Below, one piece after another: positions 1 to 7,230 of a stretch of DNA of 25,773 bases; the first letter of the stretch is position 1, and the number at the start of each line of letters is the position of its first letter. Made by a program: the position numbers and the translations under genes. The stretch is from JBBQSN01 sp038213835 (GTDB lineage Bacteria; Actinomycetota; Actinomycetes; Actinomycetales; CAWJMD01): NCBI GenBank assembly GCA_038213835.1, contig JBBQSN010000026.1, forward strand, positions 1-25,773. Direction: 5' to 3'. The notes under the pieces were generated by a model. That model was not told the origin of the DNA. It saw nothing but the letters and a program-made list of their open reading frames with translations, and ran no database searches.

Positions 1-131
1 CCCGCGGCGGGGCCCCGGCCCCCCCAGGTCATGGCTTTGGGCGGTTTCCCCCGCGTCGTCGGGCGGCCCGGGGGGGGTCGCCCCGCTCGCGTCCGCGGGC
101 GTTGCGCGGGGGGGGGGGGCGCCCCCCCCCC
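1..131. other. G/C homopolymer tract at the window edge, probably poor sequence
   Basis: The first ~130 bases are dominated by runs of G and C, including a run of 12 G (108-119) followed almost at once by a run of 10 C (122-131). No frame reads as a credible protein here. The CNNM-type gene that is readable from about 131 should extend several hundred codons upstream, so this tract stands where normal coding sequence is expected. An assembly or read-end artefact is the simplest explanation; a genuine G/C hairpin cannot be excluded. Confidence 0.6.
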
Positions 132-403
132 ACGACCGTGACCGGCCGCGCGTGCTGCCCCAGCGCGACGGCTCCTTCCTGGTGCCCGGTCAGATGCGCC
201 CGGACCAGGTCCGCGAGCTGCTCGACCTCCAGGTGCCCGACGACTCCTCGTACGAGACCCTCGCAGGCTTCGTGATCGCCCGGCTCGGACGGCTCGGGCG
301 CACCGGGGACGAGGTCGCCGTCGACCAGGGCGTGCTGCGGGTGGAGCGGCTCTCCGGCCGCAGGGTGGAGCGGGTGCGATACGTGCCGAGTGACCCGTCG
401 TGA
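131..403 (+). CDS. CNNM/CBS (HlyC/CorC-type) membrane protein, C-terminal end only
   Basis: This is the tail of a hemolysin-C/CorC family protein, a CNNM (DUF21) plus CBS-pair family linked to divalent cation transport. The readable part begins with the family's IHDRDRPR-like linker (HDRDRPRVLPQRDG) and continues into the CorC_HlyC C-terminal domain: DGSFLVPGQMRPDQ, then YETLAGFVIARLGR, then GDEV and an ERLSGRRVERVR ending. A GTG at 152 is in frame, but it lies inside the family's linker and is very unlikely to be the true start. The membrane and CBS domains should lie upstream, where the window shows only G/C runs. The stop overlaps the GTG of the next gene (GTGA, 400-403), so the two are probably co-transcribed and translationally coupled. 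Confidence 0.75.
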   Translation, partial: HDRDRPRVLPQRDGSFLVPGQMRPDQVRELLDLQVPDDSSYETLAGFVIARLGRLGRTGDEVAVDQGVLRVERLSGRRVERVRYVPSDPS

Positions 404-1434
404 GCACCGGCGCCGCCCTGGGGCTGGGTGCCGTCCTGCTGCTGCTGAACGCCTTCTTCGTCGGCGCCGAGTTCGCCGTCATGTCGGCGCGGCGCTCGCA
501 GATCGAGCCCCGGGCCGCCGAGGGCAGCCGTGCAGCGCGCACCGCACTCGGTGCGATGGAGAACGTCTCGCTGATGCTGGCCTGCTGCCAGCTCGGCATC
601 ACGATCTGCTCCCTGGGCCTGGGCGCGGTCGCGGAGCCCGCCCTGGCGCACCTGCTGGAGGTGCCGTTCGAGGCGCTCGGGGTGCCCGAGGGCCTCGTGC
701 ACCCGATCGCCTTCACCATCGCGCTGTCGGTGGTGGTCTACCTGCACGTGGTGATCGGCGAGATGGTGCCGAAGAACATCGCCATCGCCGCCCCGGAGCG
801 CTCGGCGCTGCTGCTCGCCACCCCGCTGGTGTGGGTCGCCAAGGCGCTCGGGCCGGTCATCCGGCTGCTCAACGCCGTGGCCAACGGCGCGCTGCGGCTG
901 CTGCGGGTCGAGCCCAAGGACGAGGTGAGCTCCACCTACACCGTGGAGCAGGTGCAGTCGATCGTCGACGAGTCGCGGCGCGAGGGTCTGCTCGAGGACG
1001 GCGGGCTGCTGGCCGGAGCCCTCGAGTTCAGCGACCTGCTCGCCCGCGACGTGATGGTCCCCCTCGCCGACGTCATCACCGTCCCGGGCACCGGCACCTC
1101 CGACGACGTCGAGCGGCTGGTGGGCCAGACCGGGTACAGCCGGTACCCCGTCACCGGCGGGGCCGGCGCGCTGATCGGGTACCTGCACCTCAAGGACGTG
1201 CTGGTCTCCGGCGACCTCGAGCTGTCTGCGATGGCCCGCGCGATGCAGGTGGTGGGCGGCGACGCCGAGGTCGAGGACGTCCTCGCGGCGATGCAGCGCA
1301 GCGGACTGCACGTCGGCCGGGTGGTCGACGAGGCCGGCAGCACCCTCGGCGTGCTGTTCCTGGAGGACATCATCGAGGAGCTGGTGGGGGAGATCCGCGA
1401 CGGCACCAGCCGGGTCCTGGGCCCCCGGCGCTGA
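400..1434 (+). CDS. CNNM-domain/CBS-pair membrane protein without CorC_HlyC tail
   Basis: This 344-residue membrane protein of the HlyC/CorC (CNNM, DUF21) family is likely involved in divalent cation homeostasis at the cytoplasmic membrane. The first ~190 residues are the CNNM membrane region. It has a first helix with the family signature NAFFVGAEFAVMSARRSQIE, two more hydrophobic segments, and the conserved GEMVPKN motif near residues 123-129. A CBS pair follows (about 215-335), including RDVMVPL and LFLEDIIEELVGEIRD. The protein stops just after the second CBS motif, so it lacks the CorC_HlyC domain that its upstream neighbour has. Such a tandem pair, one long and one short paralogue, is common in actinobacteria and suggests a hetero-oligomer (inference). 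The start is the GTG overlapping the previous stop. Confidence 0.88.
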   Translation: MSTGAALGLGAVLLLLNAFFVGAEFAVMSARRSQIEPRAAEGSRAARTALGAMENVSLMLACCQLGITICSLGLGAVAEPALAHLLEVPFEALGVPEGLVHPIAFTIALSVVVYLHVVIGEMVPKNIAIAAPERSALLLATPLVWVAKALGPVIRLLNAVANGALRLLRVEPKDEVSSTYTVEQVQSIVDESRREGLLEDGGLLAGALEFSDLLARDVMVPLADVITVPGTGTSDDVERLVGQTGYSRYPVTGGAGALIGYLHLKDVLVSGDLELSAMARAMQVVGGDAEVEDVLAAMQRSGLHVGRVVDEAGSTLGVLFLEDIIEELVGEIRDGTSRVLGPRR

Positions 1435-1472
1435 CCGGCCGGTCCGACCCTCGGCACGCCCGCCCGGCCGAT

Positions 1473-1503
1473 TTGCCTTCCGACCCCGCCCTCCCGTTAC
1501 TAT
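1473..1503 (+). promoter_or_regulatory. Promoter for the M15 peptidase leader
   Basis: A -35-like TTGCCT (1473-1478) is followed after 19 nt by a -10 hexamer TACTAT (1498-1503). A start of transcription near 1509-1511 would coincide with the first base of the closing helix of the leader described next. The A/T content here contrasts with its surroundings. Confidence 0.5.
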
Positions 1504-1508
1504 CTCGT

Positions 1509-1691
1509 GACCTCGCCGCAGCTGCAGGCGCTCCACCGACGTCCCTCCCTCGGCATGGGTTCCCCCTCCCCGCCCCGGAGTCGGCAGCCGGCAGCCGGCG
1601 GTGCGCGAGGTCTGGTCCAGCAGTGTCCCGATGCCGTCACCGGCCCGCGCCCGAGCGCGAGCACGAGCGCGCTGTCCCGGAGGTCGGTTTC
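1509..1691 (+). promoter_or_regulatory. Structured 5' leader of the M15 peptidase mRNA (candidate cis-regulatory RNA)
   Basis: The predicted transcript begins with GACCTCGC (1509-1516), which pairs perfectly over 8 bp with GCGAGGTC (1605-1612) and closes a ~104-nt domain. A second hairpin, AGCGCG (1654-1659) with CGCGCT (1668-1673) around an 8-nt loop, sits directly before the GGAGG ribosome-binding site (1679-1683). This layout suggests control of a cell-wall enzyme by the leader. Peptidoglycan hydrolases in actinobacteria are often controlled by c-di-AMP (ydaO) riboswitches, but I could not match the conserved ydaO motifs, so no class is assigned. Confidence 0.4.
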
Positions 1692-2633
1692 GTGGGTTCG
1701 CACCGAGCACAGGGTCCGTCCCTGAAGCGATCGCGCACCTCCGCGCCCCCGAGCAGCACCAGCAACCGCGCCGTGTGCGGCCCGATCGAGCCGGTCGTCG
1801 GCCTGGGCGAGCGCCGGGCCCGTCGCGAGGCCGAGCGGCGCGCGAGCAGCTCGGTCATCCGCGTCGGGGGCAGGCTGCCGCGCGTGGGCATCGCGGCCGC
1901 GCTGGGCCTCGCCACGATCCTCACCCCGGTCGTCGGCTCGATGAGCTCCACCGAGGGTGCTTCGTCGGCGTCGGCGGTCGCCGTCCCGCGCACCGTGAGC
2001 CGCGCCGCGACGACGATCGCGCTCGGCCCGGCGATGGCCGAGAGCTTCCGGGTCGTGCCGGGTGCCTCCTCGGACCCGGTCGCCGCCCCGGCCGCCCTCG
2101 CCGCCGTCGCCGACGCACTGACCCCCGAGCAGCTCGCCGCGATCCGCGACCAGGCCTCGCGGGCCAGCCGAGACCAGGAGCGGGCCGTCCTGCCCGGGTG
2201 CGACGGCAAGCCGGTCGAGCTCGCCGCAGGCAACGGCCGGATCGACCGCGACGACCTGTGCGAGCTGTGGTCGGGCGAGCACCTGCGGGCCGACGCCGCG
2301 GTCGCCCTGGCCCGGCTCAACGCCGAGTTCGCCTCCTCGTTCGGGCGTGACCTGTGCATCACCGACGGTTACCGCTCCTACAGCGAGCAGGTCTCGGTGC
2401 ACTGGCGCAAACCCGGCCTCGCCGCCCGTCCCGGTACCAGCCAGCACGGCTGGGGCCTGGCGGTGGACCTGTGCGACGGCGAGGCCTCCACCGGCGCCTC
2501 GCAGCACTCCTGGCTGCGCGAGAACGCCCCCGACTTCGGCTGGGACAACCCGGACTGGGCCCGCAGCGGCGGCTCCGGCCCGTTCGAGCCGTGGCACTGG
2601 GAGTACGTCGCCGGCCAGGACGAGCGTTCCTGA
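1692..2633 (+). CDS. Membrane-anchored or secreted M15-family peptidase (D-Ala-D-Ala carboxypeptidase type)
   Basis: This 313-residue protein has a basic N-terminus, a hydrophobic segment at about residues 64-84 (signal anchor), an A/P/S-rich stalk and a C-terminal peptidase_M15B (VanY-type) domain. Zinc-site motifs are visible: TDGYRSYSEQ, then QHGWGLAVDLC with H252 and D259 (H-x6-D), then PWHWEY with H302. Family members cut the terminal D-Ala of peptidoglycan stem peptides. The start was chosen at GTG 1692 because GGAGG lies 8 nt upstream. The same frame is open further upstream, but there it is antisense-like filler overlapping the CNNM gene. The N-terminal 60 residues before the membrane segment are unusually long for a plain signal peptide. 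Confidence 0.8.
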   Translation: MGSHRAQGPSLKRSRTSAPPSSTSNRAVCGPIEPVVGLGERRARREAERRASSSVIRVGGRLPRVGIAAALGLATILTPVVGSMSSTEGASSASAVAVPRTVSRAATTIALGPAMAESFRVVPGASSDPVAAPAALAAVADALTPEQLAAIRDQASRASRDQERAVLPGCDGKPVELAAGNGRIDRDDLCELWSGEHLRADAAVALARLNAEFASSFGRDLCITDGYRSYSEQVSVHWRKPGLAARPGTSQHGWGLAVDLCDGEASTGASQHSWLRENAPDFGWDNPDWARSGGSGPFEPWHWEYVAGQDERS

Positions 2634-2685
2634 TCCGACCGGTCCACCGTCAGGAACCCGGTCAGGGAGCGCCTGTCCCGGCTGG

Positions 2686-2691
2686 TAACGT
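2686..2691 (+). promoter_or_regulatory. -10 element of the tRNA-Arg gene
   Basis: TAACGT (TANNNT) lies 13 nt before the first tRNA base, a normal distance for a tRNA promoter. No convincing -35 is visible. Confidence 0.4.
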
Positions 2692-2704
2692 TCCGGCGTG
2701 CTGA

Positions 2705-2776
2705 GCCCCCGTAGCTCAGGGGATAGAGCACCGCCCTCCGGAGGCGGTGGCGCAGGTTCGAATCCTGCCGGGGGCA
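2705..2776 (+). tRNA. tRNA-Arg (anticodon CCG)
   Basis: A full cloverleaf can be folded. The acceptor stem GCCCCCG pairs with CGGGGGC (2769-2775), with discriminator A2776. The D stem is GCTC/GAGC. The anticodon stem CCGCC/GGCGG encloses the loop CTCCGGA, which gives anticodon CCG and reads the codon CGG. The T stem GCAGG/CCTGC encloses TTCGAAT. The CCA end is not encoded. CGG codons are heavily used in this G+C-rich genome, and argS, which charges this tRNA, starts about 480 bp downstream. Confidence 0.97.
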
Positions 2777-2785
2777 CGTGACCAC

Positions 2786-2817
2786 CGAAGGACCCACGCA
2801 CGAGCGTGGGTCCTTCG
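2786..2817 (+). terminator. Hairpin terminator of tRNA-Arg
   Basis: A perfect 14-bp stem (2786-2799 with 2804-2817) closes a 4-nt ACGA loop, ten bases after the tRNA end. There is no T tract, as is usual in high-G+C actinobacteria. The hairpin lies within the longest possible reading frame of the response regulator and argues that this gene starts after it. Confidence 0.7.
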
Positions 2818-2852
2818 TCCGTTCCCAGCCTGAACCGCAGGTCCTTCCCCGG

Positions 2853-3233
2853 GTGCTGGTCGTCGACGACACCCCCCAGATCCGGATGCTGATCCGGGTG
2901 AACCTCGAGCTGGAGGGCTTCGACGTCGACGAGGCCGCAGACGGCACCGAGGCGCTGGCGCTGCTGCGGGCCGACGTCGCGGCCGGACGCCGGGTCCCTG
3001 CAGTGGTTACCCTCGACGCCGTGATGGAACCGCTCGACGGCTGGGCCACGGTCGCCGCCATCCGGCGCGAGCCGGGCCTGGGGGAGATCAAGGTCGTCAT
3101 GGTCACCGCGTCGGTGCAGGCGCACCACCGCCAGCGAGCCGAGCGTGGCGGCGTGCACGCCCTCGTCACCAAGCCGTTCGAGCCGCAGGCGCTGGTCGAC
3201 GTCGTCCGCGAGCTATCCGGTTCGGGTGCCTGA
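2853..3233 (+). CDS. Stand-alone response-regulator receiver (CheY-like) protein
   Basis: This ~126-residue protein consists of a single receiver domain with no output domain. With the start at GTG 2853 it opens with VLVVDDT (acidic pair D5/D6). The phospho-acceptor is D55 in VTLDAVMEP, TAS supplies the conserved Thr/Ser, and K107 lies in TKPFEP. Family members relay a phosphate from a histidine kinase, or act by binding a partner. No kinase is nearby. The frame is open back to a GTG at 2778, but that start would put the tRNA terminator hairpin inside the coding region (EGPTHERGSF), so 2853 is preferred. No good ribosome-binding site is seen at either start, and the choice is uncertain. Confidence 0.75.
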   Translation: MLVVDDTPQIRMLIRVNLELEGFDVDEAADGTEALALLRADVAAGRRVPAVVTLDAVMEPLDGWATVAAIRREPGLGEIKVVMVTASVQAHHRQRAERGGVHALVTKPFEPQALVDVVRELSGSGA

Positions 3234-3244
3234 GCCCTCGCCAC

Positions 3245-3250
3245 TACCCT
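3245..3250 (+). promoter_or_regulatory. -10 element of argS, leaderless arrangement
   Basis: TACCCT ends 7 nt before the GTG start of argS, so transcription should begin at or within a base or two of the start codon. The -35 region is weak (TTCGGG at 3221-3226, 18-nt spacer). No Shine-Dalgarno sequence precedes the start. Confidence 0.5.
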
Positions 3251-3257
3251 TGTCCGG

Positions 3258-4907
3258 GTGACTCCCGACGAGCTCTGCGCCACGATCGTCGCCTGCCTGT
3301 CCGCGGCCGTCGCCGCCGGCGAGGTGACCCTGGACGTGCCCGAGACCGTCACCGTGGAGCGCCCGCGGAACCGCGACCACGGCGACTGGACCACCAACGT
3401 GGCGATGCAGCTGGCGAAGAGGGCCGGCATGCCGCCACGAGCCCTGGCCGAGCTGCTGACGACCCGGCTGGGCGACGCCAGGGGCATCGCGCGCGTCGAC
3501 GTCGCGGGTCCGGGCTTCCTCAACATCACCGTGGACGCCGCGGCTGCCGGCGGGCTCGCCCGCACCATCGTCGAGGCCGGCTCGGCGTACGGGACGGGCA
3601 GCACCGGAGCCGGCCAGAAGGTGAACCTCGAGTTCGTCTCCGCCAACCCCACCGGCCCGATCCACATCGGCGGCGTGCGGTGGGCCGCGGTCGGCGACTC
3701 GCTCGCGCGTGTCCTGCAGGCCACCGGGGCCGAGGTCGCACGCGAGTACTACTTCAACGACCACGGCGCCCAGATCGACCGGTTCGCCCGCTCGCTGCTC
3801 GCCCGGGCCCAGGGCGAGCCGGTGCCCGAGGACGGCTACGGCGGCAGCTACATCGACGACATCGCCGCACAGGTGCTCGCCGTCGGGCCGGGCGCGCTCG
3901 AGGCCGAGGACCCGCAGGAGGTGTTCCGGCGCGAGGGGGTCGAGCTGATGTTCGGCGAGATCAAGACCAAGCTGCACGACTTCGGGGTCGACTTCGACGT
4001 CTTCTTCCACGAGAACGACGTCCACACCTCCGGCGCCGTGCAGCGGGCGATCGACCAGCTCACCGAGCAGGGCCGGATGTTCGAGCAGGACGGTGCGCTC
4101 TGGCTGCGCACCACCGACTTCGGCGACGACAAGGACCGGGTGGTCGTGAAGTCCGACGGGCACCCCACCTACTTCGCCGGTGACCTCGCCTACTACCTGC
4201 ACAAGCGCGAGCGCGGGTTCGACCGCACCATCATCATGCTCGGCGCCGACCACCACGGGTACGTCGGCCGGATGATGGCGATGTGCGCGGCGTTCGGCGA
4301 CACGCCGGGCGTGAACCTCGAGATCCTCATCGGCCAGATGGTGAACCTGGTGTCCGGCGGCGAGCCGGTGCGGATGAGCAAGCGCGCGGGCACGATCGTC
4401 TCGATGGACGACCTCGTCGACGCCGTGGGCGTGGACGCCGGCCGGTACGCCCTGGTGAGGTCCTCCAGCGACTCCAACATCGACGTCGACCTCGACCTGC
4501 TGCGCAAGCACACCAACGACAACCCTGTGTACTACGTGCAGTACGCGCACGCCCGCACGGCCGGCGTCGCCCGCAACGCCCGCACGCTCGGGGTGAGCAC
4601 CGACGACGCCTTCGACCCCGCGTTGCTGAGCCACCCCACCGAGGCGGTGCTGCTGGCGGCCCTCGCCGAGTACCCACGGGTCGTCGTGCAGGCGGCCGAG
4701 CTGCGCGAGCCGCACCGGGTGGCGCGCTACCTCGAGCAGCTCGCCTCGCTGTTCCACAAGTGGTACGACGCCTGCCGCGTCACCCCGCAGGGCGACGAAG
4801 AGGTCACCGACACGCACCGCACCCGGCTCTGGCTGGCGGAGGCCGTGCGCCAGGTGCTGGCCAACGGCCTGGACCTGTGCGGCATCAGCGCACCGGACCG
4901 GATGTGA
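3258..4907 (+). CDS. argS: Arginyl-tRNA synthetase
   Basis: This cytoplasmic class Ia synthetase of 549 residues charges tRNA-Arg with arginine using ATP. It has an N-terminal Add-1 domain (about 1-95). The catalytic domain carries the HIGH-type motif as HIGG (residues 136-139, in SANPTGPIHIGGVRWAA), a form common in actinobacterial ArgRS. The KMSKR-type loop is RMSKR (372-376, in GEPVRMSKRAGT). The DALR anticodon-binding domain ends in LWLAEAVRQVLANGLDLCGI. The length is normal for the family. The start GTG 3258 fits the leaderless promoter just upstream. The next gene, lysA, begins 1 nt after the stop, so they form an operon. A tRNA-Arg lies upstream on the same strand. Confidence 0.97.
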   Translation: MTPDELCATIVACLSAAVAAGEVTLDVPETVTVERPRNRDHGDWTTNVAMQLAKRAGMPPRALAELLTTRLGDARGIARVDVAGPGFLNITVDAAAAGGLARTIVEAGSAYGTGSTGAGQKVNLEFVSANPTGPIHIGGVRWAAVGDSLARVLQATGAEVAREYYFNDHGAQIDRFARSLLARAQGEPVPEDGYGGSYIDDIAAQVLAVGPGALEAEDPQEVFRREGVELMFGEIKTKLHDFGVDFDVFFHENDVHTSGAVQRAIDQLTEQGRMFEQDGALWLRTTDFGDDKDRVVVKSDGHPTYFAGDLAYYLHKRERGFDRTIIMLGADHHGYVGRMMAMCAAFGDTPGVNLEILIGQMVNLVSGGEPVRMSKRAGTIVSMDDLVDAVGVDAGRYALVRSSSDSNIDVDLDLLRKHTNDNPVYYVQYAHARTAGVARNARTLGVSTDDAFDPALLSHPTEAVLLAALAEYPRVVVQAAELREPHRVARYLEQLASLFHKWYDACRVTPQGDEEVTDTHRTRLWLAEAVRQVLANGLDLCGISAPDRM

Positions 4908-4908
4908 G

Positions 4909-6327
4909 ATGAGGGCGCACGAGGCCGGCGCGCTTCACGCCGAGGGGTACGGCGCACCGTCGTGGCTGGCGCGGCCCGGCGACCCGAACGCGCTGGTGAC
5001 CCGGCTGTGGTCCTCCGGCGTCGAGCGGGCTCCCGGCGGCGCCCTCACGGTCGCGGGTCTCGACGTGCGCGAGATCGCGCGCGAGCACGGCACCCCGTCC
5101 TACGTGCTCGACGAGGCCGACTTCCGTTCGCGCGCAAGAGACTTCGCGCAGTCTTTCGATGCCGCGTTCACGGACCTGTGCGGCGGGGCCGACGTCTACT
5201 ACGCCGGCAAGGCGTTCCTGTGCACCGAGGTCGCGCGCTGGGTGGCCGACGAGGGACTGCGGCTCGACACCTGCACCGGCACCGAGCTGGCCGTCGCGCT
5301 ACGGGCCGGGCTCGACCCCTCGCTGATCGGCCTGCACGGCAACAACAAGTCGACCGCCGAGCTGGTGCGCGCCGTCGAGGCCGGCATCGGCCGGATCGTC
5401 GTCGACTCGCTCGCCGAGATCGACCGGGTGGCCGAGGTCGCGGCCACCCGCGATGTGCAGGCGCCCGCCCGGCCCCGCGTCACGGTGGGCGTCGAGGCGC
5501 ACACCCACTCCTACATCGCCACGGCGCACGAGGACCAGAAGTTCGGGCTGTCGCTGTCGGGCGGCGTGGCCGCCGAGGCCGTGGCGCGCGTCCTGGCGCA
5601 CCCGTCGCTGCGGCTGCTCGGCCTTCACTCGCACATCGGGTCGCAGATCTTCGACACCTCCGGCTTCGAGGTCGCCGCCCGGCGGGTGCTCGGGCTGCAC
5701 GCGCAGGTGCAGCGCGAGCACGGCGTCGTCCTGCCCGAGCTCGACCTCGGCGGCGGCTTCGGCGTGGCGTACACGACCCAGCACGACCCGATGCCGCCGT
5801 CCGAGCTCGCGGGAGGCATCGCCGACATCGTCGGCAAGGAGTGCGCCGACCTCGGCGTCGAGGTCCCGCGCATCTCGGTCGAGCCCGGACGCGCGATCGC
5901 CGGCCCGAGCACCTTCACGCTCTACGAGGTGGGCACGGTCAAGGACGTCGGGCTCGACGGTGGGGGAGTGCGACGCTACGTCGCCGTCGACGGCGGCATG
6001 AGCGACAACATCCGCACCGCTCTCTACGACGCCGACTACTCCTGCACGCTGGCCGGCCGCGCGTCCGAGGCATCGCCGGTGCTCTCGCGCCTGGTCGGCA
6101 AGCACTGCGAGAGCGGCGACGTCGTGGTCAAGGACGAGTTCCTGCCCGGCGACGTCGGGGCCGGCGACCTCGTGGCCGTGCCGGGCACCGGTGCCTACTG
6201 CCGGAGCATGGCGAGCAACTACAACCACGTGCCGCGCCCGCCCGTCGTGGCCGTGCGCGACGGCGTGGCGCGGGTCGTGGTGCGGCGCGAGACCGAGGAC
6301 GACCTGCTCGCGCTCGACGTCGGCTGA
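4909..6327 (+). CDS. lysA: Diaminopimelate decarboxylase
   Basis: This PLP enzyme of 472 residues catalyses the last step of lysine synthesis, meso-diaminopimelate to L-lysine plus CO2. It has a fold-III alanine-racemase-like barrel with the PLP lysine K101 in YYAGKAF. Other landmarks are HSHIGSQ, the phosphate-binding LDLGGGFGV, and EPGRAI. The C-terminal domain supplies C400 in CESGD and the GAY motif that complete the dimer active site. The ATG start lies 1 nt after the argS stop. In many actinobacteria the order continues argS-lysA-hom-thrC; here hom and thrC are absent and an RDD gene follows. Confidence 0.96.
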   Translation: MRAHEAGALHAEGYGAPSWLARPGDPNALVTRLWSSGVERAPGGALTVAGLDVREIAREHGTPSYVLDEADFRSRARDFAQSFDAAFTDLCGGADVYYAGKAFLCTEVARWVADEGLRLDTCTGTELAVALRAGLDPSLIGLHGNNKSTAELVRAVEAGIGRIVVDSLAEIDRVAEVAATRDVQAPARPRVTVGVEAHTHSYIATAHEDQKFGLSLSGGVAAEAVARVLAHPSLRLLGLHSHIGSQIFDTSGFEVAARRVLGLHAQVQREHGVVLPELDLGGGFGVAYTTQHDPMPPSELAGGIADIVGKECADLGVEVPRISVEPGRAIAGPSTFTLYEVGTVKDVGLDGGGVRRYVAVDGGMSDNIRTALYDADYSCTLAGRASEASPVLSRLVGKHCESGDVVVKDEFLPGDVGAGDLVAVPGTGAYCRSMASNYNHVPRPPVVAVRDGVARVVVRRETEDDLLALDVG

Positions 6328-6381
6328 AGGCGTTCGCAGGGGTGCCGCGTCCGGGCGCTCGGGGGTGAGAGGGTTGGCCCC

Positions 6382-7230
6382 ATGAGCACGCCATCCGGCT
6401 GGTACGCCGATCCTGCCCCCGAGTCCGCGCCCGGAACCGTCCGCTGGTGGGACGGCCAGCGCTGGACCGAGCAGGTCCAGGCGGCGCCCGTGCGGGCCCA
6501 GCCCGTGCAGCTGGTCAAGGCCGGGGCCGGACCCGTCGCGCACGGGCAGCAGCAGCAGGCGTACCCGGTCGGCTACCAGGGCCCGGTGGCCGCGCCCGTG
6601 CCTCCCGTGCCGCTGACCCACACGCCGGACGGCATGGCGCTGGCGAGCCCCGGCAAGCGGCTGGGTGCCTTCCTGCTCGACGGCCTGTTCGTCAACGTCG
6701 TGAGCATCGCCGCCGTCGCGGTGTTCTTCCTCCTCGTCTTCGGCGGGGGAGCGCTGACGGGCGCGTTCGACACCACTGCGGACGAGCCGCCGCCGGCGTT
6801 CATCCTCCTCGTCGTGCTGGGGTACGTCGCCCTCTTCGTCGCGACAGGGCTGTTCGGGATCTGGTACTACGTGATCCGGGTGCGCACGGTGGGTGCCACG
6901 TTCGGCAAGCAGCTGCTCGGGCTGCGGGTGCGCACCTTCCACACCGACGGCCAGCTGACCTGGGCGCAGGTGTGGGCCCGGTACGGGATCTTCGCCCTGC
7001 TCAACTTCGTGGTCGGGGTGACCTTCTTCGTCGACGTGCTGTGGCTGCTGTGGGACAAGCACCGCCAGACCCTGCACGACAAGCTGGCCGGCACCGTCGT
7101 CGTCGACACCTCGGCGCCCCGGGTGCCGCCGGACCACCCGGGCGTCCAGTACTCCCGGGCGTTCCCGGCACCGCGCGGCTGGATGGCCGACGGCCCGAAC
7201 CCGCAGACCCCGGCCGACTACCTGCGCTGA
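6382..7230 (+). CDS. DUF2510 plus RDD-family membrane protein
   Basis: This 282-residue protein begins with a short DUF2510 module (GWYADP at 6-11, RWWDGQRWTE at 21-30) seen at the N-terminus of many actinobacterial membrane proteins. A P/Q/A-rich linker (about 31-85) follows, then an RDD domain of three hydrophobic stretches. The name-giving Arg and Asp are in GKRLGAFLLDGL (R93, D100), and the last Asp is in LHDKLAGTVVV. The exact role of RDD proteins is not established for this case; some act in transport or stress tolerance. The ATG start has no clear -10 and only a weak ribosome-binding site. The 3' end overlaps the next, convergent gene by 13 bp. Confidence 0.85.
   Translation: MSTPSGWYADPAPESAPGTVRWWDGQRWTEQVQAAPVRAQPVQLVKAGAGPVAHGQQQQAYPVGYQGPVAAPVPPVPLTHTPDGMALASPGKRLGAFLLDGLFVNVVSIAAVAVFFLLVFGGGALTGAFDTTADEPPPAFILLVVLGYVALFVATGLFGIWYYVIRVRTVGATFGKQLLGLRVRTFHTDGQLTWAQVWARYGIFALLNFVVGVTFFVDVLWLLWDKHRQTLHDKLAGTVVVDTSAPRVPPDHPGVQYSRAFPAPRGWMADGPNPQTPADYLR

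Noticed and set aside
1509..1612. c-di-AMP (ydaO) riboswitch
   Set aside because: Position and gene type fit, but I cannot find the conserved ydaO sequence blocks on the plus strand. It is reported only as an unclassified leader.
190..1710. Long minus-strand open frames opposite the CNNM genes, lysA, pncB and the molybdoenzyme
   Set aside because: In very G+C-rich DNA the opposite strand often stays open. These frames show no domains and have the usual H/R/D/G-rich shadow composition.
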